From NCBI RefSeq assembly GCF_000017405.1, contig NC_009668.1, forward strand, positions 372,001 through 436,000: DNA of 64,000 nt. Direction: 5' to 3'. The notes under the pieces are model-generated. The model saw nothing but the letters and a program-made list of their open reading frames with translations. It searched no databases and was not told the DNA's origin. The position numbers were made by a program, and so were the translations under genes. Below, piece after piece: positions 37,216 to 45,750 of the stretch. Source of the DNA: Brucella anthropi ATCC 49188 (GTDB lineage Bacteria; Pseudomonadota; Alphaproteobacteria; Rhizobiales; Rhizobiaceae). Position 1 is the first letter of the stretch, and the number at the start of each line of letters is the position of its first letter.

Positions 37216-38213
37216 ACTATCATTCGGCGGCTAATCCGGGACAGGAATGGGAACGTTTGAAGAGTCCTGCCGCGGCGGGTTGGTCGGAAGCTGGACTTCG
37301 TGCTGTTGATACTTGCGCGTACCAACAGGAAACCGATGCGTTGATAATCGTCCAAGGTAACAAGATCGTTCACACATATGGTGACATCACACACAAATAT
37401 CTCTGCCATTCCATTCGCAAGAGCATCCTTGCCGCACTGATGGGGCAGGATGTGGTCGATGGCACCATTGATCTTAGCCTGACGCTGGAACAGCTAGGTA
37501 TTGATGACAATGAAGGCTTGAGTGAAGTCGAGAAGCAGGCGACGGTTTATGATCTCCTGACCGCGCGTTCCGGCGTCTATCATCCCGCGGGCTACGAGAC
37601 GCCATGGATGCGGATGATCAAGGAAAAGCGCCACTCCCATGCGCCGGGTACCTTCTGGTGTTACAACAACTGGGATTTCAATGTGCTCGGCACTATTTTC
37701 GAGCAGTTGACCAGCAAGACCGTACCCCAAGCTTTCGATGAGCGTATCGCAAAACCGCTCGGGCTTGAAGATTTCAGACTGGATGGTGACAAGCCGGATG
37801 GCTGGCATGATCGCTTTACGGAAAGCCGGCACGCCGCCTACCCGTTCCGTCTGTCCACACGTGATCTGGCCCGCTTCGGCCAGCTTTATCTGCGCAATGG
37901 CCGCTGGAATGGTGCATCCGTTCTACCTGATGGGTGGGCGCAGGAATGTGTGATGCCTTACTCTCATGCTGGTGCACGTGGCGCTTATGGCTATATGTGG
38001 TGGCTGGAGCGAGACGGTGTGTTCTTCCCCGGTGTGGTGACACCGAAAGGCAGCTATGCAGGCTTCGGTGCAGGTGGCCATTTCTGCGTTGTCTTGCCTG
38101 CCCTTGACATGGTGATCGTGCATCGCGTGGATACTGACATTGCTGGGCGCCAGCTCAATCGACACAAGTTCGGGCGTCTTTTGAAGCTCATTCTCGACGC
38201 ATTTCAGGGGTGA
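37212..38213 (+). CDS. Class-C beta-lactamase-like serine hydrolase
   Basis: A 333-residue serine hydrolase. The catalytic SxxK is SIRK (Ser67, Lys70), the YxN-type motif is CYNNWDFN, and the third motif region reads YAGFGAGGHF in place of KTG. There is no signal peptide, so it is cytoplasmic and unlikely to be a resistance enzyme. Coupled by ATGA to the transporter ATPase, it probably hydrolyses an imported amide, ester or D-peptide. Esterase or D-aminopeptidase activity are alternatives. Confidence 0.8.
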   Translation: MNYHSAANPGQEWERLKSPAAAGWSEAGLRAVDTCAYQQETDALIIVQGNKIVHTYGDITHKYLCHSIRKSILAALMGQDVVDGTIDLSLTLEQLGIDDNEGLSEVEKQATVYDLLTARSGVYHPAGYETPWMRMIKEKRHSHAPGTFWCYNNWDFNVLGTIFEQLTSKTVPQAFDERIAKPLGLEDFRLDGDKPDGWHDRFTESRHAAYPFRLSTRDLARFGQLYLRNGRWNGASVLPDGWAQECVMPYSHAGARGAYGYMWWLERDGVFFPGVVTPKGSYAGFGAGGHFCVVLPALDMVIVHRVDTDIAGRQLNRHKFGRLLKLILDAFQG

Positions 38214-38217
38214 AATC

Positions 38218-39579
38218 ATGCCGCGGGAGGAAATGACGGTCGCACTCGCGATAGCTTCAGCATGCGCAAAGCCAGTGTTGAGCACCAATGCGCGGGAACT
38301 GGCGCGTGACGCCATTTTAGATACCTTGGCCTGTATGGTGGCAGGCCGCGACGACGTCAGCACGCAAAGCGTTGTGAAAGCCTTTGCAGAATTCAGCGCT
38401 GGTGGAACTGCTTTGTCGGTTGCGGGAGGAACAGGCAGCCCGATGTTCGCTGCGCTGGTCAATGGTACAGCAGCACATGCGCTCGATTTCGACGATAATT
38501 TTCTGCCCGGCATGAGCCATGCTTCGGCGGTGATCGTGCCTGCTATCCTGGCGTTGGCCGATCTAGATGAAACCGCAGGGGGGCGTCTGATCGACGCCTA
38601 TCTGGCAGGACTGCAGGCGCAGGCGCTGGTAGGCAACGGCCTGGGACAGGCACATTACACAGCTGGCTGGCATGGCACCTCAACGGTGGGGAGTATTGGC
38701 ACTGCTGTCGCCACGGCTCAAATGCTTGGTCTCGACATCCAGGCGACCGCACAGGCGATTACTATCGCTGCCAGTTTCGCATCCGGCACGAAAGGTCAGT
38801 TCGGCACGCTGATCAAGCCGTTTCATGCGGGCATGGCCGCGCGCAATGCTGTTGAGGCTGCATTGCTCGCAAAAGCTGGAATGGAGGCACGGCCCGATAT
38901 TCTGGAAGGGGAGCAAGGTATTCGTGAGCTATTCGCTGGTGACCCACGTCTCAGCTGGAATATCGAAGATATCCTCATCGACAAGGCGCATGTGATTGAA
39001 ACGGCCGGTGTCATGCCGAAACGGCACCCTTGCTGTGGGTCCACCCATATGATCGTCGACTCATTGCTTGATCTTAAGGAAGAGCACGGGTTTGATGCCG
39101 AGGATGTTGTGGCTGTAGACTCTTTGGTCGGGATCGCGAATTATCGCAATCTCGCATATACGCAGCCGACCGACCAGATGCAGGCACGCTTCTCAATGCA
39201 ATATTGCGTCGCACGCGCCTTGCGGCAGGGCTATCTTGCACTTGCAGATTTCACCCCAGAGGCTGTGGTTGCTTTCCGGGACGATCCACTGCTCGATGTT
39301 ATCGCCATGCGAAGTTATTCGATAGAGGAAGAACGGGTATCAGCGGAAAAGCTGCCGCATGTCGCAACCGTTACACTGAAAAACGGACGTGTTTTGCAGG
39401 CGTCGCGCAGCTTCGCTGTTGGTACTCTGCAGCAACCTTTCAATGCCGATGATCGGACGCGGAAATTTCTGGATTGTTGTGCGGCGATTCCGGTCGCAGA
39501 TAAGATCTATTTGGATTTGCGCGGTCTTGACGATGCAGAGAACCTGAAAGCTGTTGCGGCACTTTTCACGCGGCCTTGA
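38218..39579 (+). CDS. MmgE/PrpD-family protein
   Basis: A 453-residue protein of the 2-methylcitrate dehydratase fold family. DAILDTLACMVAGRDD, ALDFDDNFLPGMSHASAVIVP, GTKGQFGTLIKPFHAGMAA and KRHPCCGSTH are family signatures, each seen in part. Members include 2-methylcitrate and aconitate-type dehydratases/decarboxylases and iminodisuccinate epimerase. Its place at the end of a peptide-transport operon is unusual; an epimerase or lyase acting on an amino-acid conjugate is possible. It converges on a LysR gene with a 4-nt gap. Confidence 0.8.
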   Translation: MPREEMTVALAIASACAKPVLSTNARELARDAILDTLACMVAGRDDVSTQSVVKAFAEFSAGGTALSVAGGTGSPMFAALVNGTAAHALDFDDNFLPGMSHASAVIVPAILALADLDETAGGRLIDAYLAGLQAQALVGNGLGQAHYTAGWHGTSTVGSIGTAVATAQMLGLDIQATAQAITIAASFASGTKGQFGTLIKPFHAGMAARNAVEAALLAKAGMEARPDILEGEQGIRELFAGDPRLSWNIEDILIDKAHVIETAGVMPKRHPCCGSTHMIVDSLLDLKEEHGFDAEDVVAVDSLVGIANYRNLAYTQPTDQMQARFSMQYCVARALRQGYLALADFTPEAVVAFRDDPLLDVIAMRSYSIEEERVSAEKLPHVATVTLKNGRVLQASRSFAVGTLQQPFNADDRTRKFLDCCAAIPVADKIYLDLRGLDDAENLKAVAALFTRP

Positions 39580-39583
39580 TGTT

Positions 39584-40525
39584 TTAACTCGGCGCAAGAC
39601 TTCCGGCGTTGTGGCCACTTTTCTGGGAAACCAGTTGTGAGGCGCGGCGCCAGAAGAGTTCCGCCTGTTTGTTCCTGAATTGGGGTGTTCGGTAAACACG
39701 GATTTCGATCAACAGATCGGTGTTTGTTTCACCGGCGCGGACCAGCACGCCGCGCTTCAATTCATCGTCGACAAGGCTTTCCGGTATCCATGCAACACCG
39801 TGTCCGGAGACCGCCATTGCCTTGAGCGCAACAGACATTCCGTTTTCGTAAACCGTGTTCAATTCGAAACCATGTTTCTCAAACAGCCAGGGCAGAGCGA
39901 GAGAAAAGAACGAGTTGCCACGATAGCTGAGGAAGTCGATCGGTAGCGACTTTTCCTTCAGGCTATGCAGGGCCTGTCCATTCGGCGCAGGAGCGGATAC
40001 AGGGATGACCCTCTCGGTGCCCAGTGCCAAAAACGGATAACCGCCAAGATCGTCCATCTGCGGAACAGCCGGATGCGCATAAGTCAGGAAGAAGTCGCAA
40101 TGCCCGCTGACGAGTGTGGAGATATTACCGACGAACGATGAATGCGGATCGGCAAAACGGGCGCGGAATGAAGCCCCAGAAGCTTCAATCTGTGCCATCC
40201 AATGCGGGAAGAATGTGAGCGACAGCGTGTTGAGTGTTGCGAAAGAAATGATTTCCCACGTTGCGCTGTAGCCGTCGCTGACACTCTTGCGAGCACTGAG
40301 CAGCATTTCGAGAGCATCTTGTGCCCGCGGAAGAAAGCATTCTCCTGCCTTTGTCAGGCATATCGGGTTGGATGAGCGATCGATTAGTGGCAGACCAACC
40401 CAGTCTTCCAGTTGCTTGATGCGCTTACTGAGAGCGGACTGCGTGATATTGCGGTCACCTGCAGCACGGGAGTAGCTCCTGTGTTCCGCGAGGCTGACGA
40501 AATCTTCCAGCCATTTTAGTTCCAT
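39584..40525 (-). CDS. LysR-family transcriptional regulator
   Basis: A 313-residue regulator. HTH: LAEHRSYSRAAGDRNITQSA, then LSKRIKQLEDWVGLPLIDRS. The effector domain includes DFFLTYAHPAVPQMDDL and GHGVAWIPESLV. ATG 40525 is preferred over TTG 40537. It sits tail to tail with the PrpD-family gene, so it may regulate that operon, but its own promoter region (40526-40678) faces only the GntR gene end. Confidence 0.85.
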   Translation of the reverse strand: MELKWLEDFVSLAEHRSYSRAAGDRNITQSALSKRIKQLEDWVGLPLIDRSSNPICLTKAGECFLPRAQDALEMLLSARKSVSDGYSATWEIISFATLNTLSLTFFPHWMAQIEASGASFRARFADPHSSFVGNISTLVSGHCDFFLTYAHPAVPQMDDLGGYPFLALGTERVIPVSAPAPNGQALHSLKEKSLPIDFLSYRGNSFFSLALPWLFEKHGFELNTVYENGMSVALKAMAVSGHGVAWIPESLVDDELKRGVLVRAGETNTDLLIEIRVYRTPQFRNKQAELFWRRASQLVSQKSGHNAGSLAPS

Positions 40526-40678
40526 AGTCTGTACCAATGCATCGGATAAGCGAAAATGATCCCGCCCTGATTTATAACGCGATCCGGCTCCATTGAGTTA
40601 GAACCCATCCGATGTTTTCGATCAAACGATAATCTGACTGATAGTGATAAACAGATAGAACTACCCACCTGATTGCCT

Positions 40679-41362
40679 TTACATCGAGTCGCGTACGCGC
40701 TCCCATGCCTTGGTCAAATGGCGTCCCAATACTTCAGACAGTCGGGTTGCGTCGCGGGCTTCCAGCGCCTCGATCATTTCTTGGTGCTCAGATACAGCCG
40801 CCGCCCATTTCTCGGCGCCTTCGTGGCCGACGAAACGGATCCGCTTCAATCTCGTCTGCAGCATCTGGTGAATGTCAGCCAGCGTGGGGTTCTTGGCAAG
40901 ATGAACGATGGCAAGATGAATCTGCTGGTTCAGTTTGTAATATTGCAGTCGGTCAGCATGCTTGTAGCGTTCGATCATTTCATCGTGCAGCGAACGAACC
41001 TCGGCGATTTCCTTGTCGGTCGCAAGCTCGCAGGCGAGTTTCCCAGCAAGTTCTTCCAGAGTACGCAGGACGGTGAGCATGTCCCTGACATCAGCTGCAC
41101 TGAACCGTTTCACAATAGCGCCGCGGCTTGGAACAAGCTCGACGAGTCCCTCGCTGGCCAGATACTTGATCGCCTCACGCAACGGTGTCCGGGACACACC
41201 GAGTTGTTCTCCGAGCTGGCCTTCATGCAGGCGCGTGCCGGGTTCCAGCTGCCCTTCGATAATCATGTCGCGCAGATGGTTGACGAGCATATCGTGCAAG
41301 GCCGTGCGGCGGAACGCTTGTGAGCCGTTGTCGGCTTGCCCGGTTTTCTGAATTTCGTCCAT
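40679..41362 (-). CDS. GntR-family (FCD) transcriptional regulator
   Basis: A 227-residue regulator beginning MDEIQKTGQADNG. HTH region: LEPGTRLHEGQLGEQLGVSR and TPLREAIKYLASEGL. The FCD domain includes RLQYYKLNQQIHLAIVHLAKN with the conserved His. The frame is open far upstream, but only the ATG at 41362 gives a normal GntR N-terminus. It is divergent from the pdxA-like gene, and two inverted repeats lie between them. Confidence 0.87.
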   Translation of the reverse strand: MDEIQKTGQADNGSQAFRRTALHDMLVNHLRDMIIEGQLEPGTRLHEGQLGEQLGVSRTPLREAIKYLASEGLVELVPSRGAIVKRFSAADVRDMLTVLRTLEELAGKLACELATDKEIAEVRSLHDEMIERYKHADRLQYYKLNQQIHLAIVHLAKNPTLADIHQMLQTRLKRIRFVGHEGAEKWAAAVSEHQEMIEALEARDATRLSEVLGRHLTKAWERVRDSM

Positions 41363-41453
41363 CGGCCTTTTTCTCAAAGAGTGGTTTCGAATCCTCATCG
41401 CACCAATTGAGGCGAAGATGGCTGGCCCGCTTTCAACCGTCAACATAAAATGC

Positions 41454-41521
41454 TGCATACAGAATACAAAATGCTTGCGCCGTACGGAAGACCATCTTAT
41501 GAATGCTGCATACAGAATGCA
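41454..41521 (+). promoter_or_regulatory. Two GntR-type operators flanking a promoter
   Basis: TGCATACAGAATACA (41454-41468) and TGCATACAGAATGCA (41507-41521, perfect TGCAT/ATGCA arms) are near-identical 15-mers 53 bp apart, about five helical turns. Between them are a -35-like TTGCGC (41475-41480), a 17-nt spacer and a -10-like TATGAA (41498-41503), so the downstream copy would cover the start of transcription. This fits looping repression by the divergent GntR protein. Confidence 0.65.
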
Positions 41522-41537
41522 GACGAGGAGGATGCTA

Positions 41538-42569
41538 ATGTCCGTTACTGGCGCTGAACCGAGCGTGATCGCGCTTGCAATGGGGGATCCAGCTGGTGTC
41601 AGTCCAGAGCTGACAGCCCGTCTGCTCGCTTTGCCGGATGTCAGAAAAGAAGCGCATATCATCGTCTTCGGTGATCGCCGCATTCTGGACGAAGGTGCGT
41701 ATATCGCAGGTGTTAAGCTTGATTTGCCGGATGCCAACCTCGAAAATGCGCCTAACATGCCGGTCGGCAAACACGTCTTCGTTGACTTGAAGAATCTCGA
41801 TCCGAAGGATGTTGTGCGTAGCGAAGCCACGCTGGTTGGCGGAACTTTCGCAACCCAGAACTTTCGTACCGCACTGAAATTTGCCGATGCTGGACATGCG
41901 CAGGCTGTTTGTTTTACGCCGTTCAACAAGCAGGCGATGCGGTTTGCCTATCCGGGTTACGACGACGAAATCCGCTTTGTTGCCGATGTGCTGAGCTTCA
42001 CAGGCAAGGTGCGTGAGTTCAACGTTCTGGAGAAAGTCTGGAACGCGCGCGTGACGTCGCATATTCCGCTCAAGGATGTAGCCTCGACCCTGACTGTTGA
42101 AGGAATTCTCGCCGAGCTGGAACTGGCTTGGGTGTGCCTGAAGAAAGCGGGATACGACAATCCGAAGATTGCAGTGGCCGGGCTCAACCCACATGCCGGT
42201 GATGGTGGCAGCTTTGGCATGGAAGAAATCGACATTATCGAGCCTGCAGTAAGGGCAGCGAAGGCCAAGGGTTTCGACGTCGATGGCCCGTTCCCGGCTG
42301 ACACAGTGTTCCTGCGTGCGCTGAAAGATGATTTTCAGGCGGTGCTGACCATGTATCACGATCAGGGTCAGATCGCGATGAAGCTGATGGGCTTCGACAA
42401 AGGTGTGACAATGATGGGCGGATTGCCATTCCCGCTTTGCACGCCGGCCCATGGAACAGCCTACGATATTGCTGGAAAGGGCATCGCCGACGTGGGAGCC
42501 ACGCGCGAAGCGATCCTGCTCGCGGCACGAATGGCGAAAAGAGCAGCAGCACTTTCAGACGCTGCCTGA
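41538..42569 (+). CDS. PdxA-family 4-phospho-acid dehydrogenase (PdxA2-like)
   Basis: A 343-residue NAD-dependent enzyme of the 4-hydroxythreonine-4-phosphate dehydrogenase family. MGDPAGVSPEL starts the domain, metal-site histidines are in VTSHIPLKD, NPHAGDGGSFG and CTPAHGTAYDIAGKG, and MYHDQGQIAMKLMGF is conserved. GAGGAGG lies before the ATG. Its catabolic setting (transporter, kinase, isomerase) points to the PdxA2 role of oxidative decarboxylation of a 4-phospho-C4 acid such as threonate/erythronate 4-phosphate, not vitamin B6 synthesis. Confidence 0.82.
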   Translation: MSVTGAEPSVIALAMGDPAGVSPELTARLLALPDVRKEAHIIVFGDRRILDEGAYIAGVKLDLPDANLENAPNMPVGKHVFVDLKNLDPKDVVRSEATLVGGTFATQNFRTALKFADAGHAQAVCFTPFNKQAMRFAYPGYDDEIRFVADVLSFTGKVREFNVLEKVWNARVTSHIPLKDVASTLTVEGILAELELAWVCLKKAGYDNPKIAVAGLNPHAGDGGSFGMEEIDIIEPAVRAAKAKGFDVDGPFPADTVFLRALKDDFQAVLTMYHDQGQIAMKLMGFDKGVTMMGGLPFPLCTPAHGTAYDIAGKGIADVGATREAILLAARMAKRAAALSDAA

Positions 42570-42634
42570 TTTTCGTCATTTTGACACTATCGGCATGGGG
42601 GGAGGCCCATGCCGCTTAACTGGGAGGATAGACC

Positions 42635-43624
42635 ATGAAGAAGTCTTTGCACATTGCCTGCCTGGCAGCAGGAGTGGCAATAATCGCATCATCCGCTCTG
42701 GCATTCGAGCCGACACGGCCGGTGGAGTTTGTCGTGACTGCAGGACCGGGCGGCGGCACGGATATTTTCGCGCGTACGATCCAGTCGATCATCGGCAAGT
42801 ATGACCTGATGAGTGCGCCAATCGTCGTCACAAACAAGGGCAGCGCGGGCGGAGCAGAAGGTTTTGTCTACACTGCCGGCTATAAGGGCGATCCATACAA
42901 GCTCGCTTTCGGCACGAACAACGCCTATCTTTTGCCGGTGCGCGCAAAGGTTCCTTATAAATCGGCAGATCTGGTCCCAGTTTCGGCACTGGCTTCGGAT
43001 GAATTCATTCTTTGGGTCAACGGAAAGTCTGAATTCAAGACAGCCGCAGAGTTCATCGCCAAGGCGAAAGATGATGCGGGCCTGAAGGTTGGCGGCAGCC
43101 AGTCCAAGGACGTTGACCAGATTTTGACATCCATGATCAACGATGCCACGGGCTCGAAACTCGGCTACATCCCGTTCAAAAGCGGTGGCGAAGCTGCCGT
43201 CCAGCTCGCGGGCGAGCACATTGCTGCCAACGTCAACAATCCCAGCGAGAATCTTGGCCAATGGCAGGCAGGCATGGTGAAGCCGCTTTGCGTCTTCAAG
43301 GGCGAAAAGCTCAAAGGTGACGGCAAGATTGCTGGCGATATGGGGTGGAGCGACATCCCAACCTGCAAGGAAGCGGGGATTACAATCGAAAATTACGCCA
43401 TGCCGCGTACTGTATGGCTTCCTGCGGGCGTTGATCAGGACGTCGTTGATTACTATGCAGGCGTACTCAAGAAGGTTGCCGAAACACCTGAATGGGCGAA
43501 GTATCTTGCCGATAGTTCGCAATCTGCCGCCTATATGAGCGGTAATGAACTCTCATCCTTTATCAAGAACGATGAAACAGCGGTAACGGCCGTGCTGAAG
43601 CGTGAAGGCTGGCTTGCCAACTGA
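42635..43624 (+). CDS. Tripartite tricarboxylate transporter substrate-binding protein (TctC/Bug)
   Basis: A 329-residue Bug-type periplasmic receptor. The signal peptide MKKSLHIACLAAGVA ends near ALAFE. The ligand-site motif VVTAGPGGGTDIFART is typical, and GSAGGAEGFVYTAG follows. GGGAGGA precedes the ATG. It would bind a carboxylic or aldonic acid for the 43687/44221 membrane proteins. Confidence 0.87.
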   Translation: MKKSLHIACLAAGVAIIASSALAFEPTRPVEFVVTAGPGGGTDIFARTIQSIIGKYDLMSAPIVVTNKGSAGGAEGFVYTAGYKGDPYKLAFGTNNAYLLPVRAKVPYKSADLVPVSALASDEFILWVNGKSEFKTAAEFIAKAKDDAGLKVGGSQSKDVDQILTSMINDATGSKLGYIPFKSGGEAAVQLAGEHIAANVNNPSENLGQWQAGMVKPLCVFKGEKLKGDGKIAGDMGWSDIPTCKEAGITIENYAMPRTVWLPAGVDQDVVDYYAGVLKKVAETPEWAKYLADSSQSAAYMSGNELSSFIKNDETAVTAVLKREGWLAN

Positions 43625-43638
43625 CGTTTCGTGCATTT

Positions 43639-43663
43639 GTGCAGACGCCGCCGGCGTCTGCAC
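43639..43663 (+). terminator. Strong hairpin after the binding-protein gene
   Basis: GTGCAGACGCC (43639-43649) and GGCGTCTGCAC (43653-43663) form a perfect 11-bp stem with a 3-nt loop, 15 nt after the TctC stop. No T-run follows, so it likely protects the upstream message end or partially attenuates. Confidence 0.6.
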
Positions 43664-43686
43664 CATTCATTGAAGGAGCTTATCCA

Positions 43687-44187
43687 ATGAGTGACAAAGG
43701 CGAGGCCGGAATTTCCCGCTTCATCGTCGAGGCGAGCGTAGCTCTTTTGACGGGTGGGTTGGGAGCGGTGGTCTGTTATGGCTCACTACAGGCTGGTATA
43801 GGCTGGACGGAAATGGGGCCGGATGCAGGTTATTTTCCGTTCTACATCGGGCTACTGATCATGTTCGGAAGCGCGGTCAATCTCGTTCTGGCATTTGTAA
43901 AACATCGTGGTAGTGGAGAAGTATTCGTTGAACTCTGTCGGTTGAAACCTGTTCTCGGTTTCGCCTTGCCGCTGGTTGCCTTCGCTGCCATATCGACGGT
44001 TCTCGGACTATATGTCGGTACCGCGCTCTATATCGCTGCAGCGATGATGTTTCAGGGGCGCTACAAGTGGAGGGCTTCATTGCCAGCGGGTATTGCCGTT
44101 TCCCTCTTCTTTTTCGTCATTTTTGAAATCGGCTTCAAGGTTCCGCTCCTTAAAGGTCCGGTGGAGGCTTTCTTCGGCATTTATTGA
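43687..44187 (+). CDS. Tripartite tricarboxylate transporter small membrane subunit (TctB)
   Basis: A 166-residue protein with four hydrophobic segments. WTEMGPDAGYFPFYIGLLI is the family signature after the first helix. The ATG at 43687 has AAGGAG upstream; a longer reading would run through the hairpin. It is followed by the large subunit after 33 nt. Confidence 0.85.
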   Translation: MSDKGEAGISRFIVEASVALLTGGLGAVVCYGSLQAGIGWTEMGPDAGYFPFYIGLLIMFGSAVNLVLAFVKHRGSGEVFVELCRLKPVLGFALPLVAFAAISTVLGLYVGTALYIAAAMMFQGRYKWRASLPAGIAVSLFFFVIFEIGFKVPLLKGPVEAFFGIY

Positions 44188-44220
44188 TACCGGAAAGTCC
44201 GATGTCTTGGGAGGAAAGAC

Positions 44221-45750
44221 ATGGAAAACTTCAGTCTCCTGATGGATGGCTTTGCCCACATACTCAGTTTCAATCATGTTTTGCTGATGATGCTGGGTGT
44301 GACGCTTGGAATTCTGGTTGGTGTCCTGCCTGGATTGGGTGCGCCCAATGGTGTTTCCCTGCTTTTGCCACTGACTTTTACAATGGACCCCATCTCCGCG
44401 ATCATTCTGTTGTCCTGTATGTATTGGGGGGCATTGTTCGGTGGATCAACCACGTCCATTCTTTTCAATATTCCGGGCGAGCCTTCGTCCGTTGCCACCA
44501 CTTTCGATGGATATCCGATGGCGAAGGCCGGACATGCGAGCCGCGCCCTGACTCTGGCATTCGTTTCGGCTGGCATCGGCGCGCTGGCTGGTGTGGTGAT
44601 GATTACACTGCTCTCTAGTTGGGTTGCCAATTTCGCCCTGCGATTTTCATCGCCAGAGTATTTCGCTGTTTATTTTCTGGCTTTTGCCAGCTTCATATCC
44701 ATGGGCGCTCAATCGCCCTTCAAGACGCTCGTTTCCATGATGATCGGTTTTGCCTTTGCTTCGGTAGGCATGGACACGATCTCCGGCAATTTGCGCCTGA
44801 CATTCGAAATACCGGAACTCATCAAGGGTATCTCCTTCCTGATTGCAGTGATGGGCCTGTTCGGGATCGGCGAACTGTTGCTGACGACGGAGGAGGGGCT
44901 GCGCTTTGATGGCATCAAGGCACGGGTGCGCCTCGGTGAGATCGGGCGCACGCTTCTTGAAATGCCACGCTACTGGTTCACGCTTGCACGCTCAACGCTG
45001 ATCGGTATCTGGATGGGCATAACGCCCGCCGGGCCAACGGCTGCATCCTTTATGAGCTATGGCGTGGCTCGTCGTTCCGCCCGCGATAAATCGAAGTTCG
45101 GCAAGGGAGACCCGCGCGGTATCGTGGCTCCGGAAACCGCTGACCATTCTGCCGGTACATCTGCGCTTCTCCCCATGCTGGCACTTGGTGTTCCGGGTTC
45201 GGCTACCGCTGCCGTGATGATGGGTGGCCTGATGATCTGGGGTCTCACTCCTGGCCCGACATTGTTCACGGATCGCCCGGATTTTGTTTGGGGCCTGATT
45301 GCATCCATGTATCTCGGTAATATCGTCGCCGTTATTCTGGTCATTGCGACCGTGCCGCTCTACGCATCTATTCTGCGCGTGCCGTTCTCGATCATCGGAC
45401 CGATCATTGTTGCGGTCATTTTCTCCGGCGCTTATCAGGTCGCCAACTCGATAACCGACGTCTGGCTGGTGATCGCATTTGGCGTGCTGGGCTATATCTT
45501 CAAGAAACTCGACTATCCGCTGGCACCGTTGGTTCTCGCCATGGTTCTCGGAGACAAGGCAGAAGATGCATTCCGCCAGTCGATGATGATGTCCAGCGGT
45601 CAGCTTTCGATATTCTGGTCGAATGGCCTGGTTGCATCGTTGATGACGCTCGGCGTCTTCCTGCTTGTTTCACCCGCCATCTTCTGGGGCATTGGCAAAC
45701 TGCGGAACCGGAAACCCGAAATTCCCTCCGGTAACGGCAACGTGGCCTGA
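44221..45750 (+). CDS. Tripartite tricarboxylate transporter large membrane subunit (TctA)
   Basis: A 509-residue membrane protein with about twelve segments. VLPGLGAPNGVSLLLPLTF and YWGALFGGSTTSILFNIPGE are the paired family motifs, repeated in part as ALGVPGSATAAVMMGGLMI. GGGAGGA precedes the ATG. Its stop shares one base with the next start (TGATG). Confidence 0.9.
   Translation: MENFSLLMDGFAHILSFNHVLLMMLGVTLGILVGVLPGLGAPNGVSLLLPLTFTMDPISAIILLSCMYWGALFGGSTTSILFNIPGEPSSVATTFDGYPMAKAGHASRALTLAFVSAGIGALAGVVMITLLSSWVANFALRFSSPEYFAVYFLAFASFISMGAQSPFKTLVSMMIGFAFASVGMDTISGNLRLTFEIPELIKGISFLIAVMGLFGIGELLLTTEEGLRFDGIKARVRLGEIGRTLLEMPRYWFTLARSTLIGIWMGITPAGPTAASFMSYGVARRSARDKSKFGKGDPRGIVAPETADHSAGTSALLPMLALGVPGSATAAVMMGGLMIWGLTPGPTLFTDRPDFVWGLIASMYLGNIVAVILVIATVPLYASILRVPFSIIGPIIVAVIFSGAYQVANSITDVWLVIAFGVLGYIFKKLDYPLAPLVLAMVLGDKAEDAFRQSMMMSSGQLSIFWSNGLVASLMTLGVFLLVSPAIFWGIGKLRNRKPEIPSGNGNVA

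Noticed and set aside
37212..38213. The class-C-like hydrolase as an antibiotic-resistance beta-lactamase
   Set aside because: No signal peptide, the KTG motif is not intact and it is coupled to a peptide importer.
41363..41929. A long N-terminal extension of the GntR frame (416 codons in total)
   Set aside because: It runs antisense through the pdxA-like gene and both operators; the ATG at 41362 gives a normal GntR protein.
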